Part shown: positions 24,476 to 33,471 of the stretch, one piece after another
Position numbering within the stretch: position 1 is the first letter of the stretch
Layout of the letters: every line of letters begins with the position of its first letter
Assembly (NCBI GenBank): GCA_022402465.1
Contig: JAKRSH010000034.1
Location: 62,001-126,000, forward strand
DNA: 64,000 bases
Direction of reading: 5' to 3'
From: Leptospiraceae bacterium
GTDB taxonomy: Bacteria > Spirochaetota > Leptospiria > Leptospirales > Leptospiraceae
Translations under genes and position numbers: made by a program
Notes under the pieces: model-generated
Told to the model about the DNA's origin: nothing
What the model saw: the letters and a program-made list of their open reading frames with translations, nothing else
Database searches by the model: none

Positions 24476-25705
24476 CTAAGATTTCTGAAGAGTTGAATTC
24501 TCTTCTAAGGCTCGAGTAAGTTCTAAAATATAGCTATCCAAATACATCACAGCTTGAGATTTCCATTGGAAGATGCCATTCTCATAATAAGCTAATTTCC
24601 TATTGGACCATGCTTTAAGTTTCAGATCGATAATGCTTTTAACTTGTTCAGCTTGGTTCCATAGGAAACTTTCAATTTGTATGGGTGCAAAGATTCTAAA
24701 TAAAGATAAAAAGAGTTCTGTAGCATAATCAGCTGCTTCTTGTTTGGTGATTGTAGGATCCTTTGTATATGCTTCTAGATTACGTGCATTTCCATAGCGA
24801 GAATGACCATCATAGCCGTGAGCACCAGGTCCCAAACCTAGATAGGGTTCCATCATCCAATAACGAAGATTATGCCTAGACCTATGTCCAGGAAGGCAGT
24901 AATTCGATACCTCATACCATTCATAACCTTTGGAATTCATAATGGTTGGAAGCGATTCTAATATTTTAATTTGTAAGTCTTCTTCGGGTTGAATTTTCTT
25001 TCCTTCTCGGACCTGTCTTGAGTATTCTGTTCCTTTTTCTAAAGTAAGAGAATACATGCTGATGTGAGTTGGTCTGAAGCTTAGTAGAAAATCAAGATCA
25101 GAATAAAATTCTTCTTCTTTTTGACCTGGAAATCCATAGATAAGATCATAGCCCGTTTCGCTTATTCCTGATGAGGCAAGAATCTTAGGAGCATTTTTAT
25201 ACTGATCGGGATCATAGTATCTTCCTACATATTGAAGGTACTTAGGGTTTCTAGATTGGTATCCCATGTTGATTCTAGTAAATCCAAGTTTTTGCCAAGC
25301 TTTAACATTATCTTCTGTTACATCTTCAGGATTCGCTTCTAAGGTCATTTCCAAATCATGACTAAGCTTTAAATTTGTTTTGAGAAAATGAATGAAGTCA
25401 TCTAAGTATAAGAGATCCATACGTGAAGGTGTTCCACCGCCAAAGAAAATTGTATCATAGATATAAGAATGCCAATATTGATTTTCAGCTAAGCGAGTTT
25501 GTAATTCTTGCTTGTATGTTTGGAAAATATTTTTTTCCACTAGGGAAGGCTTTATACCAGATCCTATGGAGTAAAAATCGCAATAGGAGCATTTTTGTAT
25601 ACAGAATGGAAAATGAATATAAACTCCAGAATAGCCTTTTCTTTTTTGGATGATTTTTGTTTGTTCTAAGAAAATCTGGGAATTGGATGAATACTTATCT
25701 TGCAT
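24476..25705 (-). CDS. hemW: Radical SAM family heme chaperone HemW
   Basis: A 409-residue protein with the radical SAM cluster motif FPFCIQKCSYCDF (Cys35, Cys39, Cys42), the FFGGGTPS glycine motif, and the HemW/HemN-like C-terminal domain. HemW binds heme for delivery to respiratory enzymes; it resembles HemN but lacks the N-terminal features of coproporphyrinogen III dehydrogenase. The start codon overlaps, on the opposite strand, the start codon of the exported protein gene at 25704. No strong ribosome binding site was seen. Confidence 0.9.
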   Translation of the reverse strand: MQDKYSSNSQIFLEQTKIIQKRKGYSGVYIHFPFCIQKCSYCDFYSIGSGIKPSLVEKNIFQTYKQELQTRLAENQYWHSYIYDTIFFGGGTPSRMDLLYLDDFIHFLKTNLKLSHDLEMTLEANPEDVTEDNVKAWQKLGFTRINMGYQSRNPKYLQYVGRYYDPDQYKNAPKILASSGISETGYDLIYGFPGQKEEEFYSDLDFLLSFRPTHISMYSLTLEKGTEYSRQVREGKKIQPEEDLQIKILESLPTIMNSKGYEWYEVSNYCLPGHRSRHNLRYWMMEPYLGLGPGAHGYDGHSRYGNARNLEAYTKDPTITKQEAADYATELFLSLFRIFAPIQIESFLWNQAEQVKSIIDLKLKAWSNRKLAYYENGIFQWKSQAVMYLDSYILELTRALEENSTLQKS

Positions 25706-26180
25706 GAGAGCTTTTCTTTTGATTCTATTATCATATTTGATTCTGTCAATGAGTCTTCTTGGAAATCCATCCTATAAACCTGAAGTGGATAGAGGGATTC
25801 GTAAGATGGAAAATTTTTCCTTTTTAGGCTGTGACTTTCAGATTCCTGAGGAAGCCTATTTAAATTATGGAGAAGGACAGAAGAAAAATCTACGGGTCTA
25901 TCCCAAATTTGAAGATCGTTTTTTTTTGGTCTTTCGTGAGCTTTCTCGCGTTCTGAAAGAAGAGGAAATTCAGGAGATTTTGCCAAAGGAAGCTAAACCT
26001 GTCCAAATCGGGAAAATTTTCTTCCAAAAAGAAGAATATCATACAGATAGAAATGATCTTGTGCAAATCAGCTTTCTACTCAATGAATCAAAGATTTTAA
26101 TCAGAGTCTTTCTGCGTAAGGAAGAAGAATCATTAATTGCAAGCTTTCTCAACTTACAATGGATTTCTACTTGTCGATAG
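25704..26180 (+). CDS. Hypothetical exported protein
   Basis: A 158-residue protein with a signal peptide (MRAFLLILLSYLILSMSLLG) and a soluble domain of alternating charged strands (GCDFQIPEEAYLNYG, VYPKFEDRFFLVFRELSRVL, IFFQKEEYH, RVFLRKEEESLIASF). No family was recognised. The ATG at 25704 overlaps the divergent hemW ATG by two bases (CATG), so the promoter of each gene must lie inside the other. A more distant in-frame start inside hemW is less likely because it would precede the signal peptide. Confidence 0.6.
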   Translation: MRAFLLILLSYLILSMSLLGNPSYKPEVDRGIRKMENFSFLGCDFQIPEEAYLNYGEGQKKNLRVYPKFEDRFFLVFRELSRVLKEEEIQEILPKEAKPVQIGKIFFQKEEYHTDRNDLVQISFLLNESKILIRVFLRKEEESLIASFLNLQWISTCR

Positions 26181-26207
26181 TGGTAGAAAAAAAAAACTGG
26201 AGTCTCG

Positions 26208-26281
26208 GGGCCTATAGCTCAGTTGGTTAGAGCAGCAGACTCATAATCTGCGGGTCGAAGGTTCGAGCCCTTCTGGGCCCA
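26208..26281 (+). tRNA. tRNA with CAT anticodon (Met, or Ile2)
   Basis: A 74-base cloverleaf with acceptor GGGCCTA/TGGGCCC, anticodon loop CTCATAA between GCAGA and TCTGC, discriminator A, CCA not encoded. The sequence alone does not separate elongator Met from lysidine-modified Ile2; the first acceptor base pair (G-C) excludes the initiator form. Confidence 0.9.
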
Positions 26282-26309
26282 CGAAATTTCTTAAGAGAGT
26301 CTAAACATT

Positions 26310-26885
26310 GTGGATTATCTAGAGGTCAGTATATCGGATATATCTCTCACTAATGTTGGTTTCGCTGTTTTTCTGAAAGCAAAAGAATCCAAGGAAGAGA
26401 GAGTTGTGCCTATTTTTATTGGTCCCTTAGAAACTCACTCTATCACATCTGTGATTGATGGAACCAAACCACCAAGACCTATGTCTCATGACCTTATGCT
26501 TTATATGGTTACAGCATTAGGTGCTGCAGTGATTAAAGTTGCCATTGAAGAAATCCTGGATAATACTTTTTATGCAAAGGTTTCACTTAGAAAAGATGAA
26601 GAAATTATTGTATTAGATGCAAGACCATCTGATTCCATAGCTCTTGCCCTGCGTGCCAATGCTCCTATTTATGTTGCTCAGGCAGTATTCCAAGAAGCTG
26701 GCATCCTAATGAACTCTGAAGAGATCCAAGGGCAATCCGTTACGGCTGACAAGAAACCTGCCTCTCTACCCAAGACCCAATTGCAGATTTTAGAAGATAC
26801 ACTTGAAAGCGCCCTTAGAACAGAAGATTATGAAACCGCTGCCAAAATTCGAGATCAAATTAAGAAATTAATTGAAAACGGCTAA
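26310..26885 (+). CDS. Bifunctional nuclease (BFN/DUF151) family protein with UVR motif
   Basis: A 191-residue protein starting at a GTG. Residues 1-130 are a BFN domain (MDYLEVSISDIS, VVPIFIGPLETHSI, RPMSHDLMLYMVTALGA, LDARPSDSIALALR). Residues 160-190 form a UvrB/UvrC-type helical hairpin (LESALRTEDYETAAKIRDQIKKLIE). BFN proteins have been reported to have DNase and RNase activity; the UVR hairpin usually mediates protein contacts. It lies 28 bases after a tRNA gene. Confidence 0.88.
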   Translation: MDYLEVSISDISLTNVGFAVFLKAKESKEERVVPIFIGPLETHSITSVIDGTKPPRPMSHDLMLYMVTALGAAVIKVAIEEILDNTFYAKVSLRKDEEIIVLDARPSDSIALALRANAPIYVAQAVFQEAGILMNSEEIQGQSVTADKKPASLPKTQLQILEDTLESALRTEDYETAAKIRDQIKKLIENG

Positions 26886-26968
26886 GAATTTCCTCTTTCC
26901 TTTAGAAACGAGTTGCTAAAATTATTTCATTCTTAAATAATAGTAATACTAATTTTTAGAGGAATGTT

Positions 26969-27331
26969 ATGGAAATGGAAAAAATCTTAATGGATTTAGT
27001 GAATGCAAGCATTGCTGTATTCAAATCTGGCGAAGGGAAGTTGAAATCAGCTGTAACTGATTTAGAAAAACTTTACGAAGAATTAAAATTGAAGGGTGCA
27101 TCTGAAACTTCAGAAGATGCGCAAAAGCTACGTGACTTGCTGAATAAGACAGTTGCTGATTCTAAATCTGCAATCAACCAAGCAAATGCTAGCTATGAAG
27201 AAGTTTTGACAAAAGTTAAAGACAACTATACAAATCTTTCTGCTCAAATAGAGACTATGGTACCTGCTCAAGTGAAGGAAACCGTTCAGAAAGGAATCGA
27301 TGAACTAAACAAACTTATTAAAAAAGGTTAA
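26969..27331 (+). CDS. Phasin-like protein
   Basis: A 120-residue, fully helical acidic protein (FKSGEGKLKSAVTDLEKLY, LRDLLNKTVADSKSAINQAN, QIETMVPAQVKETVQKGIDEL) resembling the phasin-related proteins of leptospires that associate with storage granules. The ATG at 26969 is supported by GAGGA upstream. It is followed by a strong intrinsic terminator, so it is the last gene of its unit. Unlike the 72-residue phasin-like gene at 5307, no TGC-N3-GCA palindrome is visible upstream. Confidence 0.6.
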   Translation: MEMEKILMDLVNASIAVFKSGEGKLKSAVTDLEKLYEELKLKGASETSEDAQKLRDLLNKTVADSKSAINQANASYEEVLTKVKDNYTNLSAQIETMVPAQVKETVQKGIDELNKLIKKG

Positions 27332-27342
27332 TTGATTTAAAT

Positions 27343-27377
27343 ATCCTTCCCTTAGACGCATAGGGGGAGGATTTTTT
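27343..27377 (+). terminator. Rho-independent terminator
   Basis: A 12-bp stem (27343-27354 with 27361-27372, two G-U pairs) with loop GACGCA, followed by a T-run. It lies 11 bases after the phasin-like gene. Confidence 0.85.
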
Positions 27378-27445
27378 ATGTACACACAACTTTTGGTTTT
27401 GCCTCCTTATCCAATTTCAATCAGTATGCATTTATAGAGTTATTT

Positions 27446-28765
27446 ATGAATAGAAACACTTTGATTTTATTTCTCATAGTATTTGGTGACATGATGGGCT
27501 TCTCAGTCATCTTTCCTCTTTTTCCAGAAACAATACGCCATTATATACAATTAGGCAATGATCCAATTTTTATTGGCATCTATCGATTAGCGGAGTCCTT
27601 AGCAGAAGATAAGGATAATGTATTTTTAATAGTTTTGTTTGGTGGGATTCTCGGTTCGATTTACTCTATCCTGCAATTTATTTTTTCTCCTGTTTGGGGA
27701 AAGCTTTCTGATAAAATTGGAAGAAAACCAATCCTACTTTTTACGAGCCTTGGAAATCTAATGGGCTATGTTATTTGGCTTTTTTCAGCTAGTTTTACTG
27801 GATTTGTTCTGTCTCGTATTATAACAGGTGCTATGGGAGGAAATATATCCGTCGCAAGTGCTTCTATGGCAGACTCTACATCTATCAAAGACAGAGCAAA
27901 AGGTATGGGTATGATAGGTGCAGGTATTGGTCTTGGTTTTGTTTTTGGTCCTTTTCTTGGTGGACTTTTAAGTAGTTCTGAATTGCCTCAAATTTTTCCA
28001 AGCCTTAGTCAGATTTCCTTTACTATTTTTTCAACATCAGCTTGCATATCCCTTCTGATAGCTCTTTTCACTTTGATTTTGGTAATTGTATTTTATAAAG
28101 AAACTCTACCTAAACTCAATGGAAAGCTTACAGATAGTGACCAAGCGAGTGAAGTAAATGAAAAATCGATTCATCCTATCTTTGATATGTTCTCTACAAG
28201 ATTTAGAACATTATTTTCAATTTCTTTTATATATCTATTGTTTATATTTTCATTTTCTGGATTTGAATTTTGCTTAAACTTTTTTCTAAATACTGAATTT
28301 GAGTTCACGCCCAAACAAATCGGTTTAACTTTTTTGTACATCGGTAGTATTTTAATCTTCATACAAGGTGGAGTTGTAAGAAGACTTTCGGGCAAGGTTG
28401 CAGAAGTAAAGATAGCTATAGCCGGAACGGTATTCCTAATTATTGGATATTTAGGTTTGGATATTTTTACTTTAAATGCTGCCTTACTTTTTGTATTTCT
28501 CGGATTCTTGGCTGTGGGCTCTGCACTCTTACACCCAAGTCTTTCTTCTATTGCCTCACTTAGATCTAGTGCCAATCACCAAGGAAGAAGTCTTGGAATC
28601 TTTAGAGCCTTTGGTTCTCTTGCACGTGCATTTGCACCAATAAGTTTTGCATTCATTTATTTCCAAAAGGGACCCTATCTAGTTTTTGCAGTATGTATAG
28701 GTTTTTCTCTTCTCTTTGGCATGCTTCTCTTAGTGATTCGCGAGCACAAAAGAGAAACCTTGTAA
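27446..28765 (+). CDS. MFS transporter
   Basis: A 439-residue protein with 12 hydrophobic segments. It carries the MFS signature between helices 2 and 3 (WGKLSDKIGRKPILLFTSLGNL) and motif C-like GAGIGLGFVFGPFLGG in helix 5, the pattern of drug/H+ antiporters such as TetA-like exporters. A long soluble loop (KLTDSDQASEVNEKSIHPIF) links the halves. The substrate cannot be inferred. It converges on prmC, which ends 26 bases downstream. Confidence 0.88.
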   Translation: MNRNTLILFLIVFGDMMGFSVIFPLFPETIRHYIQLGNDPIFIGIYRLAESLAEDKDNVFLIVLFGGILGSIYSILQFIFSPVWGKLSDKIGRKPILLFTSLGNLMGYVIWLFSASFTGFVLSRIITGAMGGNISVASASMADSTSIKDRAKGMGMIGAGIGLGFVFGPFLGGLLSSSELPQIFPSLSQISFTIFSTSACISLLIALFTLILVIVFYKETLPKLNGKLTDSDQASEVNEKSIHPIFDMFSTRFRTLFSISFIYLLFIFSFSGFEFCLNFFLNTEFEFTPKQIGLTFLYIGSILIFIQGGVVRRLSGKVAEVKIAIAGTVFLIIGYLGLDIFTLNAALLFVFLGFLAVGSALLHPSLSSIASLRSSANHQGRSLGIFRAFGSLARAFAPISFAFIYFQKGPYLVFAVCIGFSLLFGMLLLVIREHKRETL

Positions 28766-28791
28766 TTGAATCGTATCAATCAGAAGTCTAG

Positions 28792-29649
28792 TTACTTTTG
28801 AAAAATTACAAATCTATCTTTATTAGAAAGATCTTTCTGAATTGTTGCTTGGAATCCTAGACCCTCTCCCATTTGTAATAAGTCTTTTGCCTTATCCGGG
28901 TGGGTTTCTAATATCATTCTTCCACCAGACTTTAGATTTTTAAAAGCTCCCATAAGTAAGCTTTGGTGCATTTGCATAAAATCATCTGCAACTAAGGCAA
29001 GTCTTGGTTCCTTCCTTACTTCTTCACTTAACAGAGATTCTTCTTCTGGAAGCACATATGGAGGATTCGCAAAAATATAATCCAATTCTTGCATTCCTTC
29101 CCAAGCATTCCAGAAATCTGATTCTATAAAATTTTTGTCATTAAAGGGAAGGTGAGGCAAAACATTTTTAAAATTTTCTTTAGCTACTTCTATTGCGGTT
29201 GGTGAAATATCCAAGTAGAAGATAGTTCCATTTACTCTTGCTTTCTGGATGGATATTCCTATACAACCTGAACCACAGCAAAGATCTAGGGCAAGGAAAG
29301 AATCTTCGGCTTTGATCCAGTTTTTAATAACATGATCTACTAGTTCTTCTGTTTCAGGACGAGGTATGAGAACAGATTCATTTACTATAAATAATGATTT
29401 GTAGAAATCTTTTTTACCTAAGAGGTATGCTGTTGGAATTCTTTCTGAGCGCTGAATAATGTAATTTCGGTAAAGATCTTTTTGAATTGTTGTTAAGGGC
29501 ATATCAAATTTTGCATAAAGTTGAATGCGGCTTAATTTTAAAATATGTGCAATAAGAATTTCTGCTTCTAGTCGTGCAGATGGGATTCCTTTCTTGTCTA
29601 GAAATTCCGTAGATTTCTTAATGAAGTAAAGTAGTGTGTTCTCGTCCAA
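28792..29649 (-). CDS. prmC: Peptide chain release factor N5-glutamine methyltransferase
   Basis: A 285-residue class I methyltransferase that modifies the GGQ glutamine of RF1/RF2. It has the N-terminal helical domain (about 1-75), then GKKDFYKSLF, LIPRPETEELVD, the SAM motif LDLCCGSGCIGISI and the substrate motif FANPPYVLPEE. It begins with TTG, 19 bases after the end of tRNA-Arg(CCT). I see no strong ribosome binding site, so the start is less certain than the identity. Confidence 0.9.
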   Translation of the reverse strand: MDENTLLYFIKKSTEFLDKKGIPSARLEAEILIAHILKLSRIQLYAKFDMPLTTIQKDLYRNYIIQRSERIPTAYLLGKKDFYKSLFIVNESVLIPRPETEELVDHVIKNWIKAEDSFLALDLCCGSGCIGISIQKARVNGTIFYLDISPTAIEVAKENFKNVLPHLPFNDKNFIESDFWNAWEGMQELDYIFANPPYVLPEEESLLSEEVRKEPRLALVADDFMQMHQSLLMGAFKNLKSGGRMILETHPDKAKDLLQMGEGLGFQATIQKDLSNKDRFVIFQK

Positions 29650-29668
29650 TTGTGGTGTAATTCAAAAT

Positions 29669-29741
29669 TGCCCCCTACAGGATTCGAACCTGTCCGCATA
29701 GTTTAGGAAACTAATGCTCTATCCACCTGAGCTAAGGGAGC
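29669..29741 (-). tRNA. tRNA-Arg (CCT)
   Basis: A 73-base cloverleaf beginning GCTCCCTTAGCTCAG with anticodon loop TTCCTAA, acceptor GCTCCCT/AGGGGGC, and no encoded CCA. The top of the anticodon stem carries a T-T mismatch (27-43). The 5' end follows directly after the TAA of the preceding gene with no spacer. Confidence 0.9.
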
Positions 29742-30386
29742 TTAGTTTGGTTTTCTCTTCTGATTTACGATTCTTTGAAAGTCGTTGATATTGTGAATAA
29801 TTATTTTGTCGGAATATAAATCGATTTTTCCATTTTTAACATATTGATTGAGAACTTTCTGCACTTCACCCACAGGTTGAGCACACCAATTGGCGACATC
29901 TTCAACTGTGGTATTAAGTATCACTTCATGGAAGGTATCTGAATTGGAATTCTTTTCGTGTAACATAAGAAATACATCAGCTACCTTGCCAAGTATATCA
30001 TCCATTAAAAGTATCATTAGCCTTCGTTTCGCATCATAGATTCGAATAGAAAAAATATTCAATAACTTCATCGCAAGAGCTGGGTTCTTGGTCATAAGCA
30101 TTTCGAAATTCGCTCTGTTGAAGTTCAATGCTTTAACTTCTGTTACCGCTATTGCTGTGGCTGATCTAGGTTGTTCTTCTAGTATAGCCATTTCACCTAG
30201 AATATCACCAGATTCTAAAACATCTAAGGTCTTGATAGATGAACCTACGGTTTTGGTGATTTTTACCTTTCCTTCTTTGATTAAATAGAAGTCGTTCCCT
30301 GGTTCATATTCGCAGAATAAAATTTCATTGGGTTGGAATACTTTTCCAAATTTATCGAACATTGCCTCGAGCATTGCATCATTCAT
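29742..30386 (-). CDS. Crp/Fnr-type cyclic nucleotide-binding regulator
   Basis: A 214-residue protein: a cyclic nucleotide-binding domain ([38 protein letters not shown]), a dimer helix, and a C-terminal winged helix ([36 protein letters not shown]). It resembles CRP-family regulators with a less canonical recognition helix. The PRSATAIA phosphate-binding cassette is well conserved, so a cyclic nucleotide ligand is plausible. Its start overlaps the stop of the cNMP-TPR gene by one base. Confidence 0.85.
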   Translation of the reverse strand: MNDAMLEAMFDKFGKVFQPNEILFCEYEPGNDFYLIKEGKVKITKTVGSSIKTLDVLESGDILGEMAILEEQPRSATAIAVTEVKALNFNRANFEMLMTKNPALAMKLLNIFSIRIYDAKRRLMILLMDDILGKVADVFLMLHEKNSNSDTFHEVILNTTVEDVANWCAQPVGEVQKVLNQYVKNGKIDLYSDKIIIHNINDFQRIVNQKRKPN

Positions 30387-31438
30387 TAAGCAAGTTCCTT
30401 CATCTTAGCTTTAGCTTTACTGGTCATAGTATCATCAGCAGGGGAAAGCAGAGTAACTTTATTGTAGAGAGTTTTTGCTTTCTCCTTTTCACCTAGATTC
30501 TCTGAACTCATAGCTAAGTGATAAATACATTCTTTGAGATATGAACCCTTGGGGTATTTCTTGATATAATTCGACATAGATGAAAATGACTCATCAAAGG
30601 CTTCTTTCTTAAACTTAACAAGACCTAAATGAAATACAGCTTTCTCAACAGCCTTTTCATCTTCCTGGGTTGTACTATCCTCCCTGCTTGCCAAGGCTTG
30701 GAACAATTTTCCCGCTTCGTCTAATTGATTTGCATTCATTAAAGTCTGGGCTTTTTGGAAAATTCCAGGAATAGAGTTCGGATCAAGGGCTGCACTCGCA
30801 TCTAACTTGGGTTGTGTGGCAGGTGCTTTCAGCATTTCTTCTAATTTGCTTGGACCATTGCCTTCTTGTTGGTAGGTCAAAGGTTGAATGTTAACTGGAT
30901 AAGGAGAATGCTTAGAAGATGCATCATATAATTCCTGGGCTCTCTTTACATAGGCACCGCTTGGATAGTGTTTGATATATTGCTGGAAGGCATAAGCTGC
31001 ATGGTCATAGTTTCCATTCTTATAGAAAACTTCTGCAACATTCATGAGCTCATAGGAAGCATTCCTTGCTTCCCCTTGGCCTAAGATTTCTCTGAGTTGT
31101 CTATGAACTTGGCGAAGTTGACTGGAGAAAACTTTTAACATTTTAATGATAAGATGGGTCTTGTTGGATACAAATTTCTCAAATTCATTGATTCGAAAAA
31201 CAAGTACTGAAGCATCACCAACAATTTGCGCAGTCTCTTCTCTTGGGTATCTACCTAGAGCAGATTTTACTCCAAAAAATTCACCAAGTCGAACATCTTC
31301 TTTGAGTTCATTGCCGTTAACACTTGTAAATGTAAGAATAACACGCCCTTTCTGGAGGACATAGATATCTTCTGCCTTATCTTTTTCAAAATAAACAATT
31401 GATCCACTTTTATAATTTCTAACGATAGGGCCTGACAA
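30386..31438 (-). CDS. Cyclic nucleotide-binding domain and tetratricopeptide protein
   Basis: A 350-residue protein: a cNMP-binding domain (about 5-120: [41 protein letters not shown]), a linker, then helical TPR-like repeats ([57 protein letters not shown]). There is no DNA-binding domain, so it may be a cyclic-nucleotide-controlled scaffold. It is translationally coupled with the CRP-like regulator and may partner with it. Confidence 0.8.
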   Translation of the reverse strand: MSGPIVRNYKSGSIVYFEKDKAEDIYVLQKGRVILTFTSVNGNELKEDVRLGEFFGVKSALGRYPREETAQIVGDASVLVFRINEFEKFVSNKTHLIIKMLKVFSSQLRQVHRQLREILGQGEARNASYELMNVAEVFYKNGNYDHAAYAFQQYIKHYPSGAYVKRAQELYDASSKHSPYPVNIQPLTYQQEGNGPSKLEEMLKAPATQPKLDASAALDPNSIPGIFQKAQTLMNANQLDEAGKLFQALASREDSTTQEDEKAVEKAVFHLGLVKFKKEAFDESFSSMSNYIKKYPKGSYLKECIYHLAMSSENLGEKEKAKTLYNKVTLLSPADDTMTSKAKAKMKELA

Positions 31439-31458
31439 ATCTGTTCCTCTTAAACTAT

Positions 31459-32709
31459 TTATTCCACTAATGGCAAAAATGCCAAATCCTTTTTATAACC
31501 AAGTGAGGATTGTAGCTTTTTCATGACATTTTTTGGAGATCCTAGGATTTGGAAATGTTCTGAATCTTTGTTGCCAAGATAAATCGTCTCAGAGACTACC
31601 TGAAGCTCTTGAAAGAGAGATTCCAGGCTTCCTTTCCCAAAGACAGGTTTACCATCTTTGACTAGTAGAACTATATCTCTAGGTTCTGAGAGCAAAAGGT
31701 TTTCATAAGGGTTCTCGGATTTCTTTTTTAGCAAGAAAAAATCAGCAGATTTTCCTACATCCACCGTTCCTAGGTTTTTTGACAATTGAAGGGACTTGGC
31801 TGCATTGGAAGTAACCATTTGGAATAGAATTTGAGCCGCATTTTTCTTATATTTTGTTTCTTGCAAAAGGGAGTGTGCTAGTTTCATTTCAGTAAGTATA
31901 TTCTCAGAACCAGCCATTGCAAGATCGGTTCCCAATGAAATATTAACTTTAGCATCAATAAAAGATTCTATGTTTGTAGTCCTTCCAAAGATATGCAAGT
32001 TAGAACTTGGACACCATACCAAATTTGCATTAGCCTCTGCTATTTCTTTTGCTTCTTTGGTTCCAAATGGAAGGCAATGAACAAGAACAGAAAATTCACC
32101 GAGTGCATTTTGTTTCTTCAAGCTTTCGAAAGATCTTTGGGATTCTTCATCAAAGCCTTCGCCAAGGTGAGTTACAAATGGGATTTTTTTTTGTTTGGCT
32201 AAACTGTATTCAATCTCAGCCCCATCACCCCAACCTAAACTATACGAGCAAATAGAATGCGATAAAGTATAATCCTTCACTAAGCGAACCAACAAACCAT
32301 CTATTTGTGATCGATTCACGAAATGAGGAATATGATCCATAACAGTAGTTGTTGCACCAAGAAGATTGCGGTATGCTCCAAGTTGGTACAAATCACTGAT
32401 ATCTAGAGTCTGTCTTTCTGAAAAAACCAAAGAAGATTTTAATTCATTGTCCCATGAAAGCCAATTGTTGTATTTTACCTTGCCACCCACTCTTGGCGAA
32501 TAGGAGGCAATCATATGATCATGACTATTGATTAGAGCAGGGTAGAGAAATAAATCTCTTGCATCAAAGAGGGCTACATCAGAATTACTAAGTTCATCTT
32601 GTATGCTATCGAATTTACCGTTTTTTATAAAAATATTTTTCTTGAATGAACCTTCCATTCCGACAAGGTCTGCGTTTTGAATTTCCCAATTCACAAAATT
32701 ATTATCCAT
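31459..32709 (-). CDS. Amidohydrolase family protein
   Basis: A 416-residue metallo-amidohydrolase with the metal ligands in place: HDHM (first His pair) near residue 63, VTHLGEGFDEES near 180, VLVHCLPF near 210, SLGTDLAMAGSENI (Asp) near 263, and a composite beta-sandwich formed by both ends. It resembles 5'-methylthioadenosine/S-adenosylhomocysteine deaminase-like and related deaminases. mtnA at 4090 would use a downstream product of methylthioadenosine, but the genes are far apart, so the substrate is unproven. It overlaps the LysM-LytM gene by 8 bases. Confidence 0.75.
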   Translation of the reverse strand: MDNNFVNWEIQNADLVGMEGSFKKNIFIKNGKFDSIQDELSNSDVALFDARDLFLYPALINSHDHMIASYSPRVGGKVKYNNWLSWDNELKSSLVFSERQTLDISDLYQLGAYRNLLGATTTVMDHIPHFVNRSQIDGLLVRLVKDYTLSHSICSYSLGWGDGAEIEYSLAKQKKIPFVTHLGEGFDEESQRSFESLKKQNALGEFSVLVHCLPFGTKEAKEIAEANANLVWCPSSNLHIFGRTTNIESFIDAKVNISLGTDLAMAGSENILTEMKLAHSLLQETKYKKNAAQILFQMVTSNAAKSLQLSKNLGTVDVGKSADFFLLKKKSENPYENLLLSEPRDIVLLVKDGKPVFGKGSLESLFQELQVVSETIYLGNKDSEHFQILGSPKNVMKKLQSSLGYKKDLAFLPLVE

Positions 32710-33346
32710 TCCGAATCACTTCCATTGGATTCAATGGCTTATCCTTATTTGAGATTTGAAAATAAAGTCCTTTTTCCTTGGAAATATTTCCAATTCGATT
32801 TCCTCTTGAAACAGTTTGACCTTCAATAACAAGCACTTTGGAAAGATTCCCATAAATAGAATAAAAGCCACCATAGTGTTGCATAATAATATAGTTACCA
32901 TAGCCATCCATGTAATCTATTGCAACAACCTTTCCTGAGTCTATGCATAGGACATTTTCCGTTTGGGATGGATTATGGAAGAGTACACCCTTGTGAGGAG
33001 CATAGGATATACTAGAAAAATCTATTTTTACTTTTGATCTGGTTTCAAGTGGATATAGAAAATTTGTAGAAGTTTGCTTGGAAGTTTGACCTTGGCTTTT
33101 CGCTTGGATATCTTCTGAAGTCTTAAATACTGGAATGCGCAAACTCTCACCCACAAATAAGCGAGGGTCTTTGATTTTTTTTTCATTCCATCGGTAGATG
33201 TCTTTGGTGCTTATTTTAAATTTTTGTGAGATAGAGAAGAGAGTATCCTTGGATTGGACTTTGTAGGATTGGAAATGGAGAATTTCTGCAATCAATCCTG
33301 TAAAGCTTAGGATAAAAAGAGTTATAAAAAGGAAGAAAGATTTCAT
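32702..33346 (-). CDS. LysM and degenerate M23 (LytM) domain protein
   Basis: A 214-residue exported protein: a signal peptide (FFLFITLFILSFTGLIAE), one LysM domain (YKVQSKDTLFSISQKFKISTKDIYRW...LFVGESLRIP) and a LytM-like domain (GYGNYIIMQHYGGFYSIYGNL, GLYFQISNKDKPLNPME). The zinc ligands of active M23 enzymes (HxxxD and HxH) are not seen; HKGVLF and YFQI take their places. It is therefore probably an inactive EnvC/NlpD-like activator of amidases in cell separation. Confidence 0.8.
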   Translation of the reverse strand: MKSFFLFITLFILSFTGLIAEILHFQSYKVQSKDTLFSISQKFKISTKDIYRWNEKKIKDPRLFVGESLRIPVFKTSEDIQAKSQGQTSKQTSTNFLYPLETRSKVKIDFSSISYAPHKGVLFHNPSQTENVLCIDSGKVVAIDYMDGYGNYIIMQHYGGFYSIYGNLSKVLVIEGQTVSRGNRIGNISKEKGLYFQISNKDKPLNPMEVIRNG

Positions 33347-33395
33347 AAAACGTTCTTTCTTATTTTCGGATCAAAACTACCTCAGATATGAGAAA

Positions 33396-33436
33396 CCCCC
33401 GCTTTTTTATGAAGAATCATCATAAAAAACGAGGGC
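33396..33436. terminator. Inverted repeat downstream of fusA
   Basis: CCCCCGC-TTTTTTATGA pairs with TCATAAAAAA-CGAGGG across a seven-base loop, with a mismatch in the middle. It lies between the fusA stop and the LysM-LytM gene and is probably the fusA terminator. Confidence 0.55.
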
Positions 33437-33471
33437 TTGATTCTCTTAAACCAGTGTCTAGACTTAGGGTT

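Noticed and set aside
28375-28383. TTGTAAGAA in the MFS transporter gene
   Set aside because: No suitable second box at 14 bases and it lies within coding sequence.
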